Source: Algoriphagus sp. CAU 1675
Lineage (GTDB): Bacteria; Bacteroidota; Bacteroidia; Cytophagales; Cyclobacteriaceae
Assembly (NCBI RefSeq): GCF_029222925.1
Contig: NZ_JARHUI010000005.1
Span: 124,001 to 188,000, forward strand
Direction: 5' to 3'
Length of the DNA stretch: 64,000 nucleotides
Within the stretch, counting starts at the first letter, position 1. Every line of letters begins with the position of its first letter. A program made the translations under genes and the position numbers. Shown here piece by piece: positions 43,420 through 52,762 of the stretch. The notes beneath the pieces are model-generated. The model did not search any database, was not told where the DNA came from, and saw only the letters and a list, made by a program, of their open reading frames with translations.

Positions 43420-43623
43420 ATGAAAAAATCAATGTTTTTAGCCTTGGCCGTACTGGGTATGGTCTTGGCGAATATGGTGATGGTGCAGCCGGCGAAGGCG
43501 GCAGGGCCATGTACAGAGACAATACCTGATGGATATGGATGTATGATACGTGTATGCGGAGAATGCATAGCCACAATTTGCCCAAGTGGCACAGTTTACA
43601 CGTGTGGACCGACAATTGAATGA
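43420..43623 (+). CDS. small secreted six-cysteine peptide
   Basis: A 67-residue precursor: signal peptide of about 27 residues (MKKSMFLALAVLGMVLAN... ending PAKA), then a mature chain of about 40 residues with six cysteines (C31, C41, C46, C49, C54, C62), including a CxxC in VCGEC. No domain is recognised. Size, export signal and even cysteine number suggest a disulfide-stabilised or metal-binding extracellular peptide. Its stop overlaps the ATG of the following lipoprotein gene by four bases (ATGA), indicating translational coupling. In Bacteroides, small secreted NVEALA-type peptides sit beside propeller lipoproteins in a similar way (from memory); the NVEALA motif itself is not present here. 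The region is A+T-rich upstream. Confidence 0.75.
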   Translation: MKKSMFLALAVLGMVLANMVMVQPAKAAGPCTETIPDGYGCMIRVCGECIATICPSGTVYTCGPTIE

Positions 43624-44741
43624 AAGCATTGGTTTTTGCCTTTTCCTTGTTGCTTCTCGTATCTGCTTGTGAGAGTTCAGAAAGAGATAGTATTCTTCCA
43701 GGACTTTCTAGCCTTTCAATTATTGATTCACTCCAAGTAAATGAAAATGGGTTTTTCTTAAATGGACAAGGGCAAGTCAAAATAATTGGAGACAGCTTAA
43801 TTGCTGTCTCTTCTGTTAGGAAACCTGCGATTGGCTTAATTGACTTAAAAAGCGGAAATCAAATTGCTCAAATCACAGCTTCTGATTTCCCAGAGGCTCC
43901 ATTCTTCCCTTCCTCATTTGACGTTTCAGAGTTTCCAATCTTATATATAGCTGATAGATACACAAACTCTATTTTTGAATTTGACGCATTAGAAGGGAAA
44001 TTTTTAAAGAAAACAAAACTTCAAATTCCTGAAGAAAAAGTAGTAAAAGCGGCTCTAGGAGAATTTCATAAAACGAGCAACGGTTTTCTTGTAGAACTGA
44101 CTACCAGTCAGACTGATATTTTCCATCCAGATTATTTTAGAAAGTCTGGAAATCTTATTTATCTATTTGATGAAAAAGGAGATAGCATCGCTTCATTCCT
44201 GAAGTTTCCAGAAATTCTTCAAACTCAAGAAAGGACAATTAATTTGGAAGCGCCTATGGAATCTACGTTCTCGAATAATTCATTTATTTATTCATTTCCT
44301 CAAGAAAAAAAGGTTAAAATCACTAAATCTGAAGGTTCGTTCGATGTGATATCTGAAATAGAGCTTCCTAATAGCAGGTACTTTGACTATGGAGTGAAGG
44401 GGTTTGATAAGATAATTTCATTTGATGACCTTCAGAATATGAATAGTACAAATTTTTCTAATACTCATTATTTTATGTCTATGAGGGATACGAGGAGCCA
44501 TATTTATATTCAAACATGGCTTATCGGTGATGAGAGCGCGGGGCTAAATCGAACCTCTCACCTTCTGATTTGGGACAAATCCACCAAAAAATGGTCAGAA
44601 ACTAACAATCCTCGAAATATCCTTGACATTGGTATGCTAGCTGGAGTAGTCAATGACACGATCTACTTCTACGAGGGCAGTCTGATGAAACATGACGAAA
44701 AATACATCAAGCGGGCAGTTCTCAGACCTGTAGCTGACTAA
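43620..44741 (+). CDS. DUF4221 / six-bladed propeller-like lipoprotein
   Basis: A 373-residue lipoprotein (lipobox LVSAC, C17). The body consists of repeated beta-strand segments such as VKIIGDSLIAVSSVRKPAIG, LYIADRYTNSIFEFDALEG and NLIYLFDEKGDSIASFL, consistent with a 6-bladed propeller of the DUF4221/TolB-like group widespread in Bacteroidota. Function of that group is unknown to me. The gene is more A+T-rich than neighbours, is coupled by a 4-base overlap to the six-cysteine peptide, and is followed by a strong terminator, forming a closed two-gene unit. It could be a receptor or carrier for the peptide (inference). Confidence 0.68.
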   Translation: MKALVFAFSLLLLVSACESSERDSILPGLSSLSIIDSLQVNENGFFLNGQGQVKIIGDSLIAVSSVRKPAIGLIDLKSGNQIAQITASDFPEAPFFPSSFDVSEFPILYIADRYTNSIFEFDALEGKFLKKTKLQIPEEKVVKAALGEFHKTSNGFLVELTTSQTDIFHPDYFRKSGNLIYLFDEKGDSIASFLKFPEILQTQERTINLEAPMESTFSNNSFIYSFPQEKKVKITKSEGSFDVISEIELPNSRYFDYGVKGFDKIISFDDLQNMNSTNFSNTHYFMSMRDTRSHIYIQTWLIGDESAGLNRTSHLLIWDKSTKKWSETNNPRNILDIGMLAGVVNDTIYFYEGSLMKHDEKYIKRAVLRPVAD

Positions 44742-44744
44742 AAC

Positions 44745-44779
44745 AAAAAAGTCCAACCCCTTTGGAGTTGGACTTTTTT
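44745..44779. terminator. bidirectional terminator between the propeller lipoprotein and atpC
   Basis: Perfect 13-bp arms AAAAAAGTCCAAC / GTTGGACTTTTTT, serving convergent genes. Confidence 0.9.
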
Positions 44780-44798
44780 TAAAGATTTATTCAAAGGT

Positions 44799-45044
44799 TT
44801 AGCCTACTACTTTTTCAGCTAACACCACAATTACGTTATTTTTCACTTCCACGACACCTCCATCAACAATCAGAGACTGCTTTCCTTCTTTGGTAGTAAA
44901 AGAAACAGTTCCCTTTGCCAATGCGGAAACGATCGGTGCGTGACTATTCAAAACTTGAAATGCACCGGAAGCACCTGGGAAGCTTGCTTCGGATACTTCT
45001 CCTTCGAAAACCTTCTTGTCCGGCGTAACGATTTCTAGTTGCAT
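44799..45044 (-). CDS. atpC: ATP synthase F1 epsilon subunit (short)
   Basis: An 81-residue protein from the ATG at 45044, starting MQLEIVTPDKKVFEGEVSE. It has the N-terminal beta-sandwich of epsilon (SFPGASGAFQVLNSHAPIVS) but lacks the C-terminal helical hairpin that inhibits ATP hydrolysis in many bacteria; this short form is common in Bacteroidota. It follows atpD by 55 bases. An ATG at 45089 would add 15 residues with no family match. Confidence 0.93.
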   Translation of the reverse strand: MQLEIVTPDKKVFEGEVSEASFPGASGAFQVLNSHAPIVSALAKGTVSFTTKEGKQSLIVDGGVVEVKNNVIVVLAEKVVG

Positions 45045-45099
45045 ATATTCAATATTGGAAAAGCAATGGAGGATCGCTCCTCCATGCAATCAGTTCAAA

Positions 45100-46656
<1,557 letters not shown>

Positions 46657-46751
46657 AATCAATAAAGGCTAATACCAAAGGATATTTGGAAAATAAAAAG
46701 CTCCGATTCAAGGAATTGGAAAAACCTTCGGTCCAATCCCTCCCTCAGACC

Positions 46752-47255
46752 TTACTCCAAAATCCTTCTCCCAAAGAGAAATGCCTTGGACCAGTAACGG
46801 TTGCTCAGAAAATCTTCCGTAACCCCCAAAGAAGTAGAGGCATGAATAAATCGCACATCTCCCTTGTGGACCTCGGTCACAATTCCTGCATGGGTCACCT
46901 GATTTTTCTTTCTTCCAGTCGCAAAAAACAGGAGATCCCCTTCTTTAAAATTCCCGGCTTTGACCTTTGTCCCCAATCTGGCCTGTTCGGAGGAGGTTCT
47001 GGGCATGGTCCTCCCCACTGAATAATAGGAATGATAGATCAATGCGGAGCAGTCTATACCAGACCGGGTAGTTCCTCCATATTTATACGGAGTTCCCCGA
47101 AAAGACTTGGCTGTAGCCACTACTTTAAATACCGGATCCTCCTTCCCGATTTTTTTGGACTTACAAGAGGGAAGTCCAGAAAGCAGAATGAAAAAAAGTA
47201 ATAAAAATCCTAAATTGAAGAATCCAAAAACAGATTTATTTGTTCCTATATACAT
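46752..47255 (-). CDS. NlpC/P60 (C40) family cell-wall peptidase lipoprotein
   Basis: A 167-residue lipoprotein from the ATG at 47255 (lipobox LPSC). The C-terminal 120 residues are an NlpC/P60 domain with the catalytic cysteine in GIDCSALIYHSYYSV, the catalytic histidine in VTHAGIVTEV, and GDLLFFATG between them. These enzymes cut gamma-D-Glu to diamino acid bonds in peptidoglycan peptides. The upstream ATG at 47372 adds 39 residues without a signal peptide and is unlikely. It is upstream of atpD on the same strand, with no evident functional tie. Confidence 0.9.
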   Translation of the reverse strand: MYIGTNKSVFGFFNLGFLLLFFILLSGLPSCKSKKIGKEDPVFKVVATAKSFRGTPYKYGGTTRSGIDCSALIYHSYYSVGRTMPRTSSEQARLGTKVKAGNFKEGDLLFFATGRKKNQVTHAGIVTEVHKGDVRFIHASTSLGVTEDFLSNRYWSKAFLFGRRILE

Positions 47256-47403
47256 AGAATCAAGTTTAGCCCGAAGCCGGTCTTGATGCAAATATTTCCT
47301 AGAATTTATCGAAGAAATGAAATGGGCAGGGCTGAGACCGACTTTTTGAGCCCAAGGCACCTTTTCCAACAAAGGGTATTAACAAATTGAATAACATGGA
47401 TTT

Positions 47404-47434
47404 TCACCTGAAGCCTCAGGTGATAAGTATCACC
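47404..47434. promoter_or_regulatory. overlapping inverted repeats upstream of the persulfide dioxygenase gene
   Basis: Repeat A is TCACCTGA (47404-47411) / TCAGGTGA (47416-47423). Repeat B is GGTGATA (47419-47425) / TATCACC (47428-47434), sharing bases with A. The three half-sites lie 23-53 bases upstream of the -7 box at 47457, a position for regulator binding rather than termination. Confidence 0.5.
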
Positions 47435-47456
47435 AAAACTGACTTTTGTCATAGCT

Positions 47457-47464
47457 TATCTTTG
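47457..47464 (+). promoter_or_regulatory. -7 promoter box TATCTTTG for the MBL-rhodanese gene
   Basis: TATCTTTG, 32 bases before the ATG at 47497. Confidence 0.55.
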
Positions 47465-47496
47465 TATCAATATTTAGAATAAATAAAAATAAAACC

Positions 47497-48843
47497 ATGA
47501 ATATCCAACAATTTTATGACGAAGGCTTAGCTCATGCTAGCTATGCTATTTTAAGCGAAGGCAAAATTGCCTTGGTAGACCCAGGAAGGAACCCTCAGCC
47601 TTATTATGATTTTGCAGAGGCCAATGACGCAAGGATCGTAGCGGTGATCGAAACTCACCCACATGCCGACTTTGTGAGCTCACATTTGGAATTTCACAGA
47701 AATGAAGACGCAACCATCTACGTGAGTAAGATGGTCGGTGCGGAATATCCGCATACAGGATTCGATGAGGGGGATACTTTCCAGATGGGAAAAGTAACCT
47801 TCAAGGCATTGCACACTCCAGGACACTCTCCTGACTCCATCAGTATTTTGCTGAAGGACGAAAACGGAAAAGATCATGCGCTTTTCTCCGGTGACACCTT
47901 GTTTATCGGAGATGTGGGAAGACCAGATCTTCGCGAAAAAGCCGGAAACATGAAAGCTCAGCGTGAGGAACTTGCTAAAATGATGTATCACACCGTTCAG
48001 GATAAATTGAAGCCTTTGGCAGATGATGTGATTGTTTACCCTGCGCACGGTGCCGGTTCTCTTTGTGGCAAAAACCTAAGCGACGCCCGTCAAAGTACAA
48101 TTGGAGAGCAGAGAGCTACCAACTGGGCATTTGCCGATATGGATGAAAAAACCTTTGTGGATTCCTTGCTTCAGGGACAACCTTACATCCCCAAATATTT
48201 TGGATATGATGTGGACATGAATAAAAAAGGTGCTCCCGCCTTCCAAAGATCCATCTCCCGAGTAAGCATTTGGCCAGAAGGAGCAACACTACCTGCTGAC
48301 GCATTAGTAATTGATGTCCGAAAACAAGATGCCTTCGCGGCCGGACATATTCCAGGCGCCTTGAATATCATGAACGGAGGAAAATTCGAAACTTGGCTGG
48401 GCTCAATCGTGGGACCGGAAGAACACTTCTTCCTATTGGCCGACAATGCCGCTGAACTTGAGGATGTGATCTATAAGGCATCTAAAATTGGATACGAACA
48501 ACTGATCAAGGGAGCTGTGGTAAATCCTACAGGCATGACTGAAATAGGAAATTCCTTCGACTTGGAAGCGTTTAAGGCTCACATGGGCGATTATACCATT
48601 GTTGACATCCGAAGCAAAGATGAGCATGCCAACAGCCCGATCTTTGAGGAAAGCATCAATATTCCCTTGCATGAACTGAGAGAAAGAGCAGGAGAAATCC
48701 CAACCGATAAGCCAGTTGTGGTTCATTGTGCAGGAGGATACAGATCTGCTGCTGGTACAAGTATTGTAGCTGGTGCGCTGAAAGATGCAAAAGTGCTGGA
48801 TTTGAGTGAAGCGATCAAAGAATTTGAAACTGTAGCACACTAA
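47497..48843 (+). CDS. persulfide dioxygenase-like MBL hydrolase with two rhodanese domains
   Basis: A 448-residue fusion. The metallo-beta-lactamase domain (about 1-240) has THPHADFVSSH (H54, H56, D58, H63), HTPGHSPDS and FSGDTLFIGDVGRPDL, typical of ETHE1/persulfide dioxygenases that oxidise glutathione (or bacillithiol) persulfide to sulfite. The first rhodanese domain (about 255-350) lacks the active cysteine (FFLLADNAAE at the loop). The second (about 360-445) has VVHCAGGYRSAAG with the catalytic cysteine. It probably works in sulfide/persulfide oxidation in the cytosol. A palindromic operator-like sequence and TATCTTTG promoter precede it. Confidence 0.9.
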   Translation: MNIQQFYDEGLAHASYAILSEGKIALVDPGRNPQPYYDFAEANDARIVAVIETHPHADFVSSHLEFHRNEDATIYVSKMVGAEYPHTGFDEGDTFQMGKVTFKALHTPGHSPDSISILLKDENGKDHALFSGDTLFIGDVGRPDLREKAGNMKAQREELAKMMYHTVQDKLKPLADDVIVYPAHGAGSLCGKNLSDARQSTIGEQRATNWAFADMDEKTFVDSLLQGQPYIPKYFGYDVDMNKKGAPAFQRSISRVSIWPEGATLPADALVIDVRKQDAFAAGHIPGALNIMNGGKFETWLGSIVGPEEHFFLLADNAAELEDVIYKASKIGYEQLIKGAVVNPTGMTEIGNSFDLEAFKAHMGDYTIVDIRSKDEHANSPIFEESINIPLHELRERAGEIPTDKPVVVHCAGGYRSAAGTSIVAGALKDAKVLDLSEAIKEFETVAH

Positions 48844-48863
48844 AATCCAATACACTGGAATTG

Positions 48864-48891
48864 ACACCTCTGTCTCCCTAGACAGAGGTGT
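48864..48891 (+). terminator. terminator after the MBL-rhodanese gene
   Basis: Perfect 12-bp arms ACACCTCTGTCT / AGACAGAGGTGT followed by a T-run. Confidence 0.92.
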
Positions 48892-48978
48892 TTTTTTGAA
48901 ATGCTAAAGCGTAAAACGCATTCCACAATAATTCCCATTCATTTTGGTTAATTTTAATACCTACTTCAAAATCATTTC

Positions 48979-49218
48979 ATGAGCAGAGAAGAGTTTACCA
49001 GTATGACCCTCAACCAAAAAATCAAAACCCTCTACCTTGAGGGCACTTTTGTGGTGGGCATCAGGTACTACGGGCACAAGGTCAATCTCTATCTACTTCG
49101 GGATGAATACATTGAGGTATTTTACAATCATAAGCTGGACAAAATCGACAAGATTGACTTTTTGCCCATGAACCACAGCCGGATGAAATTCTATCTGGAT
49201 CAGATTAAATTTTCCTAG
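48979..49218 (+). CDS. small conserved-looking protein of unknown function
   Basis: A 79-residue cytosolic protein (MSREEFTSMTLNQKIKTLYL...), with a helical start, then beta-rich GTFVVGIRYYGHKVNLYLL and the basic FYNHKLDKIDKIDF, ending in a helix. No domain is recognised. The Lys/Asp/Tyr pattern and clean frame between two strong terminators support a real gene. No signal peptide or membrane segment is visible. Confidence 0.65.
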   Translation: MSREEFTSMTLNQKIKTLYLEGTFVVGIRYYGHKVNLYLLRDEYIEVFYNHKLDKIDKIDFLPMNHSRMKFYLDQIKFS

Positions 49219-49228
49219 AATAAATAAA

Positions 49229-49258
49229 AAAGCCGTAAAAAATGAATTTTACGGCTTT
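49229..49258. terminator. bidirectional terminator before the S9 peptidase
   Basis: Perfect 12-bp arms AAAGCCGTAAAA / TTTTACGGCTTT. Confidence 0.9.
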
Positions 49259-49273
49259 CTCTATCCAGTCTAT

Positions 49274-51460
49274 TTACAGCTTCCTCTTCAGGAAATCCGT
49301 CATCATGGTATACAAATGCCAGGTGGTATTCCCGCCATAGATTCCGTGATTTCTGTTAGGATAATAAAAGCTCTCAAACTGCTTATCGGCAGCAATCAGC
49401 GCGTTGACAAAATCCACAGAATTTTGGAAATGTACGTTATCATCTCCGGTTCCATGGATCAGGAAGAAGTTTCCTTTCAGCTTGTTAACATGGGTAATAG
49501 GACTGTTGTCATCATAACCTGAGGGATTCAACTGTGGGGTCTGAAGATATCGCTCTGTGTAGATCGTATCATAATATCTCCAGGTGGTCACCGGAGCTAC
49601 TGCAATGGCGGTTTTGAAAACGTCATTTCCAATCATCAGCGAAAGGGAAGACATATACCCACCATAAGACCAGCCCCAGATTCCGATTCTTCCCGGATCT
49701 ACAAAGGATTGCTTCGCAAAAAACTTGGCTCCTTCGATTTGGTCAATGGTCTCCAGCTTACCCAAATTGGCATAAGTAGAATGCTTGAAATCCCGTCCTC
49801 TTGCACCGGTTCCACGATTATCCACACATGCGACGATATACCCTTCCGCAACCAAGGCCTGATGCCAGAAATCACGGGTACCTCCCCAGCTGCTCAATAC
49901 GTTTTGTGAACCTGGACCACCATATACATACATCAAAACCGGGTACTTTTTGTTGGGGTCAAAATCAGCAGGTTTGATCATATAGGCATTGAGTTCGGTT
50001 CCATCCACCGTCGGGAAAGTGAAAAACTCCTTCTTACCCAAAGCAAAACTGGTCAGCCTTTCCTTCAGGTCGGCATTGTCCTCCAAAACCTTTATGGTCT
50101 TGCCTGAAGCCTCGTTCAGACTAACAATTACCGGTGAATCTGTAGTGGAATAGTAATCGATAAAAAACTTGTGATCCGGACTCATATTGATAGAATGAGT
50201 ACCTTTTGCCGGAGTCAGAGCCGTTTTTTTCTTCCCATTGAAATCAATTACATAGAAGTTTCTTTCCAAAGGAGATTCCTCGGTGGAAACGAAATAAATT
50301 TTCTTAGCCTTTTCATCCACTCCAATCAGGGAGCTGACTTCCCAGTTGCCTGAGGTGATTTGACGGATCAAACTTCCATCCATATTGTGATGATAAATGT
50401 GCTTAAACCCATCCTGCTCGGAAGTACGGATAAAGCTTTTTCCATCACTCAGGTATTGCAAGTTGTCATTGTAATCGAGGTCCACATAGGTCTCCGCACT
50501 TTCAGATAAAATCAGCTTACTCTTTCCTGTGGATGCATCCGCATGGAAAAGATCGAGCTGATTTTGCAACCTGTTTAGCCTTAAAAAAGCCAATTGATTG
50601 GCATCTTTTGTCCAGTAAATTCTAGGTAAATAGATATCCTTTTCCGTTCCTGCATCAATAGTCCGGGTATTCCCAGAAGCCAGATCATACACATGGATAC
50701 TTACTTCGGCATTCTTTTCACCCGCTTTTGGATATTTGAACTTATAATCTTGTGGATAGAGCGCGCCCCAAATCTGCATATTGAATTCAGGGACCTCTGT
50801 TTCATCAAAGCGGATAAAAGCGATCTTTTTTCCGTCAGGAGACCATTTAAAAGCCTGAGCCATGGAAAACTCCTCCTCATAAACCCAGTCTGCTGCGCCA
50901 TTGATGACTTTATTCCATTCCCCGTCAGAAGTGATTTGAATTAGTTTGTTGGTAGCCAATTCGACCATGAAAAGGTTATTGTCCTTCACAAAGGCCACTT
51001 TATCATTATCCGGAGAAAGGGTAGCATATGAGATTTTTTCACCCCCCATCAGCTGTTGCTTTTCACCGGTAGCCATATCCACTACATAAAACACCCCTTT
51101 GGAAGAACGGCGGTAAATAGACTCAACATCTGTAGCAACAAGAGCTTTTGATTCATCTGCATTGAAAGAATAGCTTGAAAAATTCACCCCCAATGCTCTT
51201 CCGTCCAAAAGAACTCCTTCTTCCTCTCCAGTCGCCACATTGATCTTCATCACAGTGGGGAAACCTCCGCGGTTCACCTGTGAACTGTAATACTGTCCAT
51301 CCTTCATCCAGTTGATTCCATATACGGACTTTTGGGAGAAAGTGCCTTTTTTGAATACATCCTCCAAAGTCACTTTTTTGAGGGACTGGGCCTGGGATTG
51401 ACCCAACAGGGCAAGGCCCAGCAAAAGGCTAAAGCCAAGAGCTTTTACACTTTTAATCAT
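49274..51460 (-). CDS. S9B dipeptidyl peptidase IV-like
   Basis: A 728-residue exported peptidase with an N-terminal signal (LLLGLALLGQSQAQ). Residues about 30-470 form the DPP-IV propeller with the Glu-Glu motif in DWVYEEEF (E195-E197) that binds the substrate amino terminus. The C-terminal alpha/beta-hydrolase has S598 in GWSYGGY, the aspartate at D673/D674 and H705. It releases N-terminal dipeptides with proline or alanine in second place. It resembles the DPP IV enzymes of Porphyromonas and Flavobacterium. The gene is on its own strand block, convergent with the small hypothetical gene. Confidence 0.93.
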   Translation of the reverse strand: MIKSVKALGFSLLLGLALLGQSQAQSLKKVTLEDVFKKGTFSQKSVYGINWMKDGQYYSSQVNRGGFPTVMKINVATGEEEGVLLDGRALGVNFSSYSFNADESKALVATDVESIYRRSSKGVFYVVDMATGEKQQLMGGEKISYATLSPDNDKVAFVKDNNLFMVELATNKLIQITSDGEWNKVINGAADWVYEEEFSMAQAFKWSPDGKKIAFIRFDETEVPEFNMQIWGALYPQDYKFKYPKAGEKNAEVSIHVYDLASGNTRTIDAGTEKDIYLPRIYWTKDANQLAFLRLNRLQNQLDLFHADASTGKSKLILSESAETYVDLDYNDNLQYLSDGKSFIRTSEQDGFKHIYHHNMDGSLIRQITSGNWEVSSLIGVDEKAKKIYFVSTEESPLERNFYVIDFNGKKKTALTPAKGTHSINMSPDHKFFIDYYSTTDSPVIVSLNEASGKTIKVLEDNADLKERLTSFALGKKEFFTFPTVDGTELNAYMIKPADFDPNKKYPVLMYVYGGPGSQNVLSSWGGTRDFWHQALVAEGYIVACVDNRGTGARGRDFKHSTYANLGKLETIDQIEGAKFFAKQSFVDPGRIGIWGWSYGGYMSSLSLMIGNDVFKTAIAVAPVTTWRYYDTIYTERYLQTPQLNPSGYDDNSPITHVNKLKGNFFLIHGTGDDNVHFQNSVDFVNALIAADKQFESFYYPNRNHGIYGGNTTWHLYTMMTDFLKRKL

Positions 51461-51603
51461 CTTACTATAAATTATGGGTAAAAACGTTCGAATAAATCGA
51501 AGCTAATATAGAGAAAAAACCCATTTTCGGAGTTCTGCCTCCTTCGAAACCCTTGGAGGGTTCAGGAAAAATAAGCTACTTCGTAATCCAAAATTTTCCA
51601 GCC

Positions 51604-52587
51604 ATGAAGAAAAAAATTGCTTTGGTCACCGGTGGATTTACAGGTGAATCCGTCATTTCCCTGAAAAGTGCCACTGTAGTTGAAAAGACCATCGATCATG
51701 AGCGATATGATGTATACAAAATCCTGATTTATCCAGGAGACTGGCATTTCATGTGTGCTTCCGGAGAAAAAATCCCAGTGGACATGAATGATTTCAGCAT
51801 CACAATCGGGGATGAAAAAATCACCTTTGACGGGGTATTCAATATTTTACATGGCTCTCCCGGGGAAGACGGAAAACTCGCAGGATATTTTGACATGCTT
51901 GGACTTCCCTATACCACTTGCGATCAACTCACCTCGGCAATTACCATGAACAAGGGATATACCAAGGCAATTGTCCAGGATATTCCGGAACTGCATGTTG
52001 CCAAGTCCATTCAGTTATTTGAAAATTCGGAAGCAAATAAAACCCGCATCCAAAGTGAGCTCAGTCTGCCTGTCTTCATCAAACCCAACAATGGAGGAAG
52101 TTCCATAGGAATGAGTAAGGTGAAAACCTGGGAGGAACTTCCAGAGGCTTTGGACAAAGCCTTTGCGGAGGACAAACAGGTATTGGTTGAGGAGTTTGTT
52201 TCCGGCAGGGAATTTTCAATAGGGGTGTTTAGAGGTAAAGGAATCATTACAGTGCTCCCTGCTACGGAAATTGTGAATAGCAAGGAATTCTTCGATTTTG
52301 AAGCCAAATACACAGCTGGAGTAACAGAGGAGATCACCCCGGGCAGAATGACCCTGGAAGAAGCTGACCGAGTGGGAAGAATTGTCACTCAGGTATATGA
52401 AAAACTCAACTGCAAGGGAGCAGTCCGAATAGACTATTTCCTCGAGCATGAAACCGGTGATTTTTACTTCATTGAAATCAACACGGTCCCTGGTCAGACC
52501 GAAACAAGTCTGATATCGCAACAAGTCCGGGCCATTGGTATGGAGGTTAGGGATTTCTACACTCAACTGATTGAGGAAATGTTTTGA
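51604..52587 (+). CDS. ddl: D-alanine--D-alanine ligase family protein
   Basis: From the ATG at 51604 a 327-residue ATP-grasp enzyme, starting MKKKIALVTGGFTGESVIS (Ddl-like N-terminus with S near the glycine loop). ATP-grasp motifs are FIKPNNGGSSIGMSKV, VLVEEFVSGREFSIGV and GAVRIDYFL...FIEINTVPGQT. Ddl joins two D-alanines for peptidoglycan precursor synthesis in the cytosol. Slight differences from standard Ddl (HGSPGEDGKLAGYF where HGxxGEDGxxQG is usual, with alanine for glutamine) leave some doubt about whether this is the main Ddl. An ATG at 51553 would add 17 residues. Confidence 0.88.
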   Translation: MKKKIALVTGGFTGESVISLKSATVVEKTIDHERYDVYKILIYPGDWHFMCASGEKIPVDMNDFSITIGDEKITFDGVFNILHGSPGEDGKLAGYFDMLGLPYTTCDQLTSAITMNKGYTKAIVQDIPELHVAKSIQLFENSEANKTRIQSELSLPVFIKPNNGGSSIGMSKVKTWEELPEALDKAFAEDKQVLVEEFVSGREFSIGVFRGKGIITVLPATEIVNSKEFFDFEAKYTAGVTEEITPGRMTLEEADRVGRIVTQVYEKLNCKGAVRIDYFLEHETGDFYFIEINTVPGQTETSLISQQVRAIGMEVRDFYTQLIEEMF

Positions 52588-52729
52588 GTTCCTTTTTGGG
52601 AAACGTTTTCCATACAATTTGGTCGTTCAAAACCTATTTGTCAGTTGTTATCTGAGGTACTCCCCGAAAACCAAGGGAAACCCTCACTAGAATTTCCATC
52701 AATTCCCTTCCCCATTGGCTGGGATTGCC

Positions 52730-52737
52730 TACCTTTG
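52730..52737 (+). promoter_or_regulatory. -7 promoter box TACCTTTG for purM
   Basis: TACCTTTG, 25 bases before the purM ATG. Confidence 0.55.
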
Positions 52738-52762
52738 CAGCAGGTAACCAAACCCAATTCCC

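Noticed and set aside
43409..43780. 123-codon minus-strand frame covering the six-cysteine peptide gene
   Set aside because: It spans two plus-strand genes with clear signal peptides and shows no domain; the plus-strand reading is better supported.
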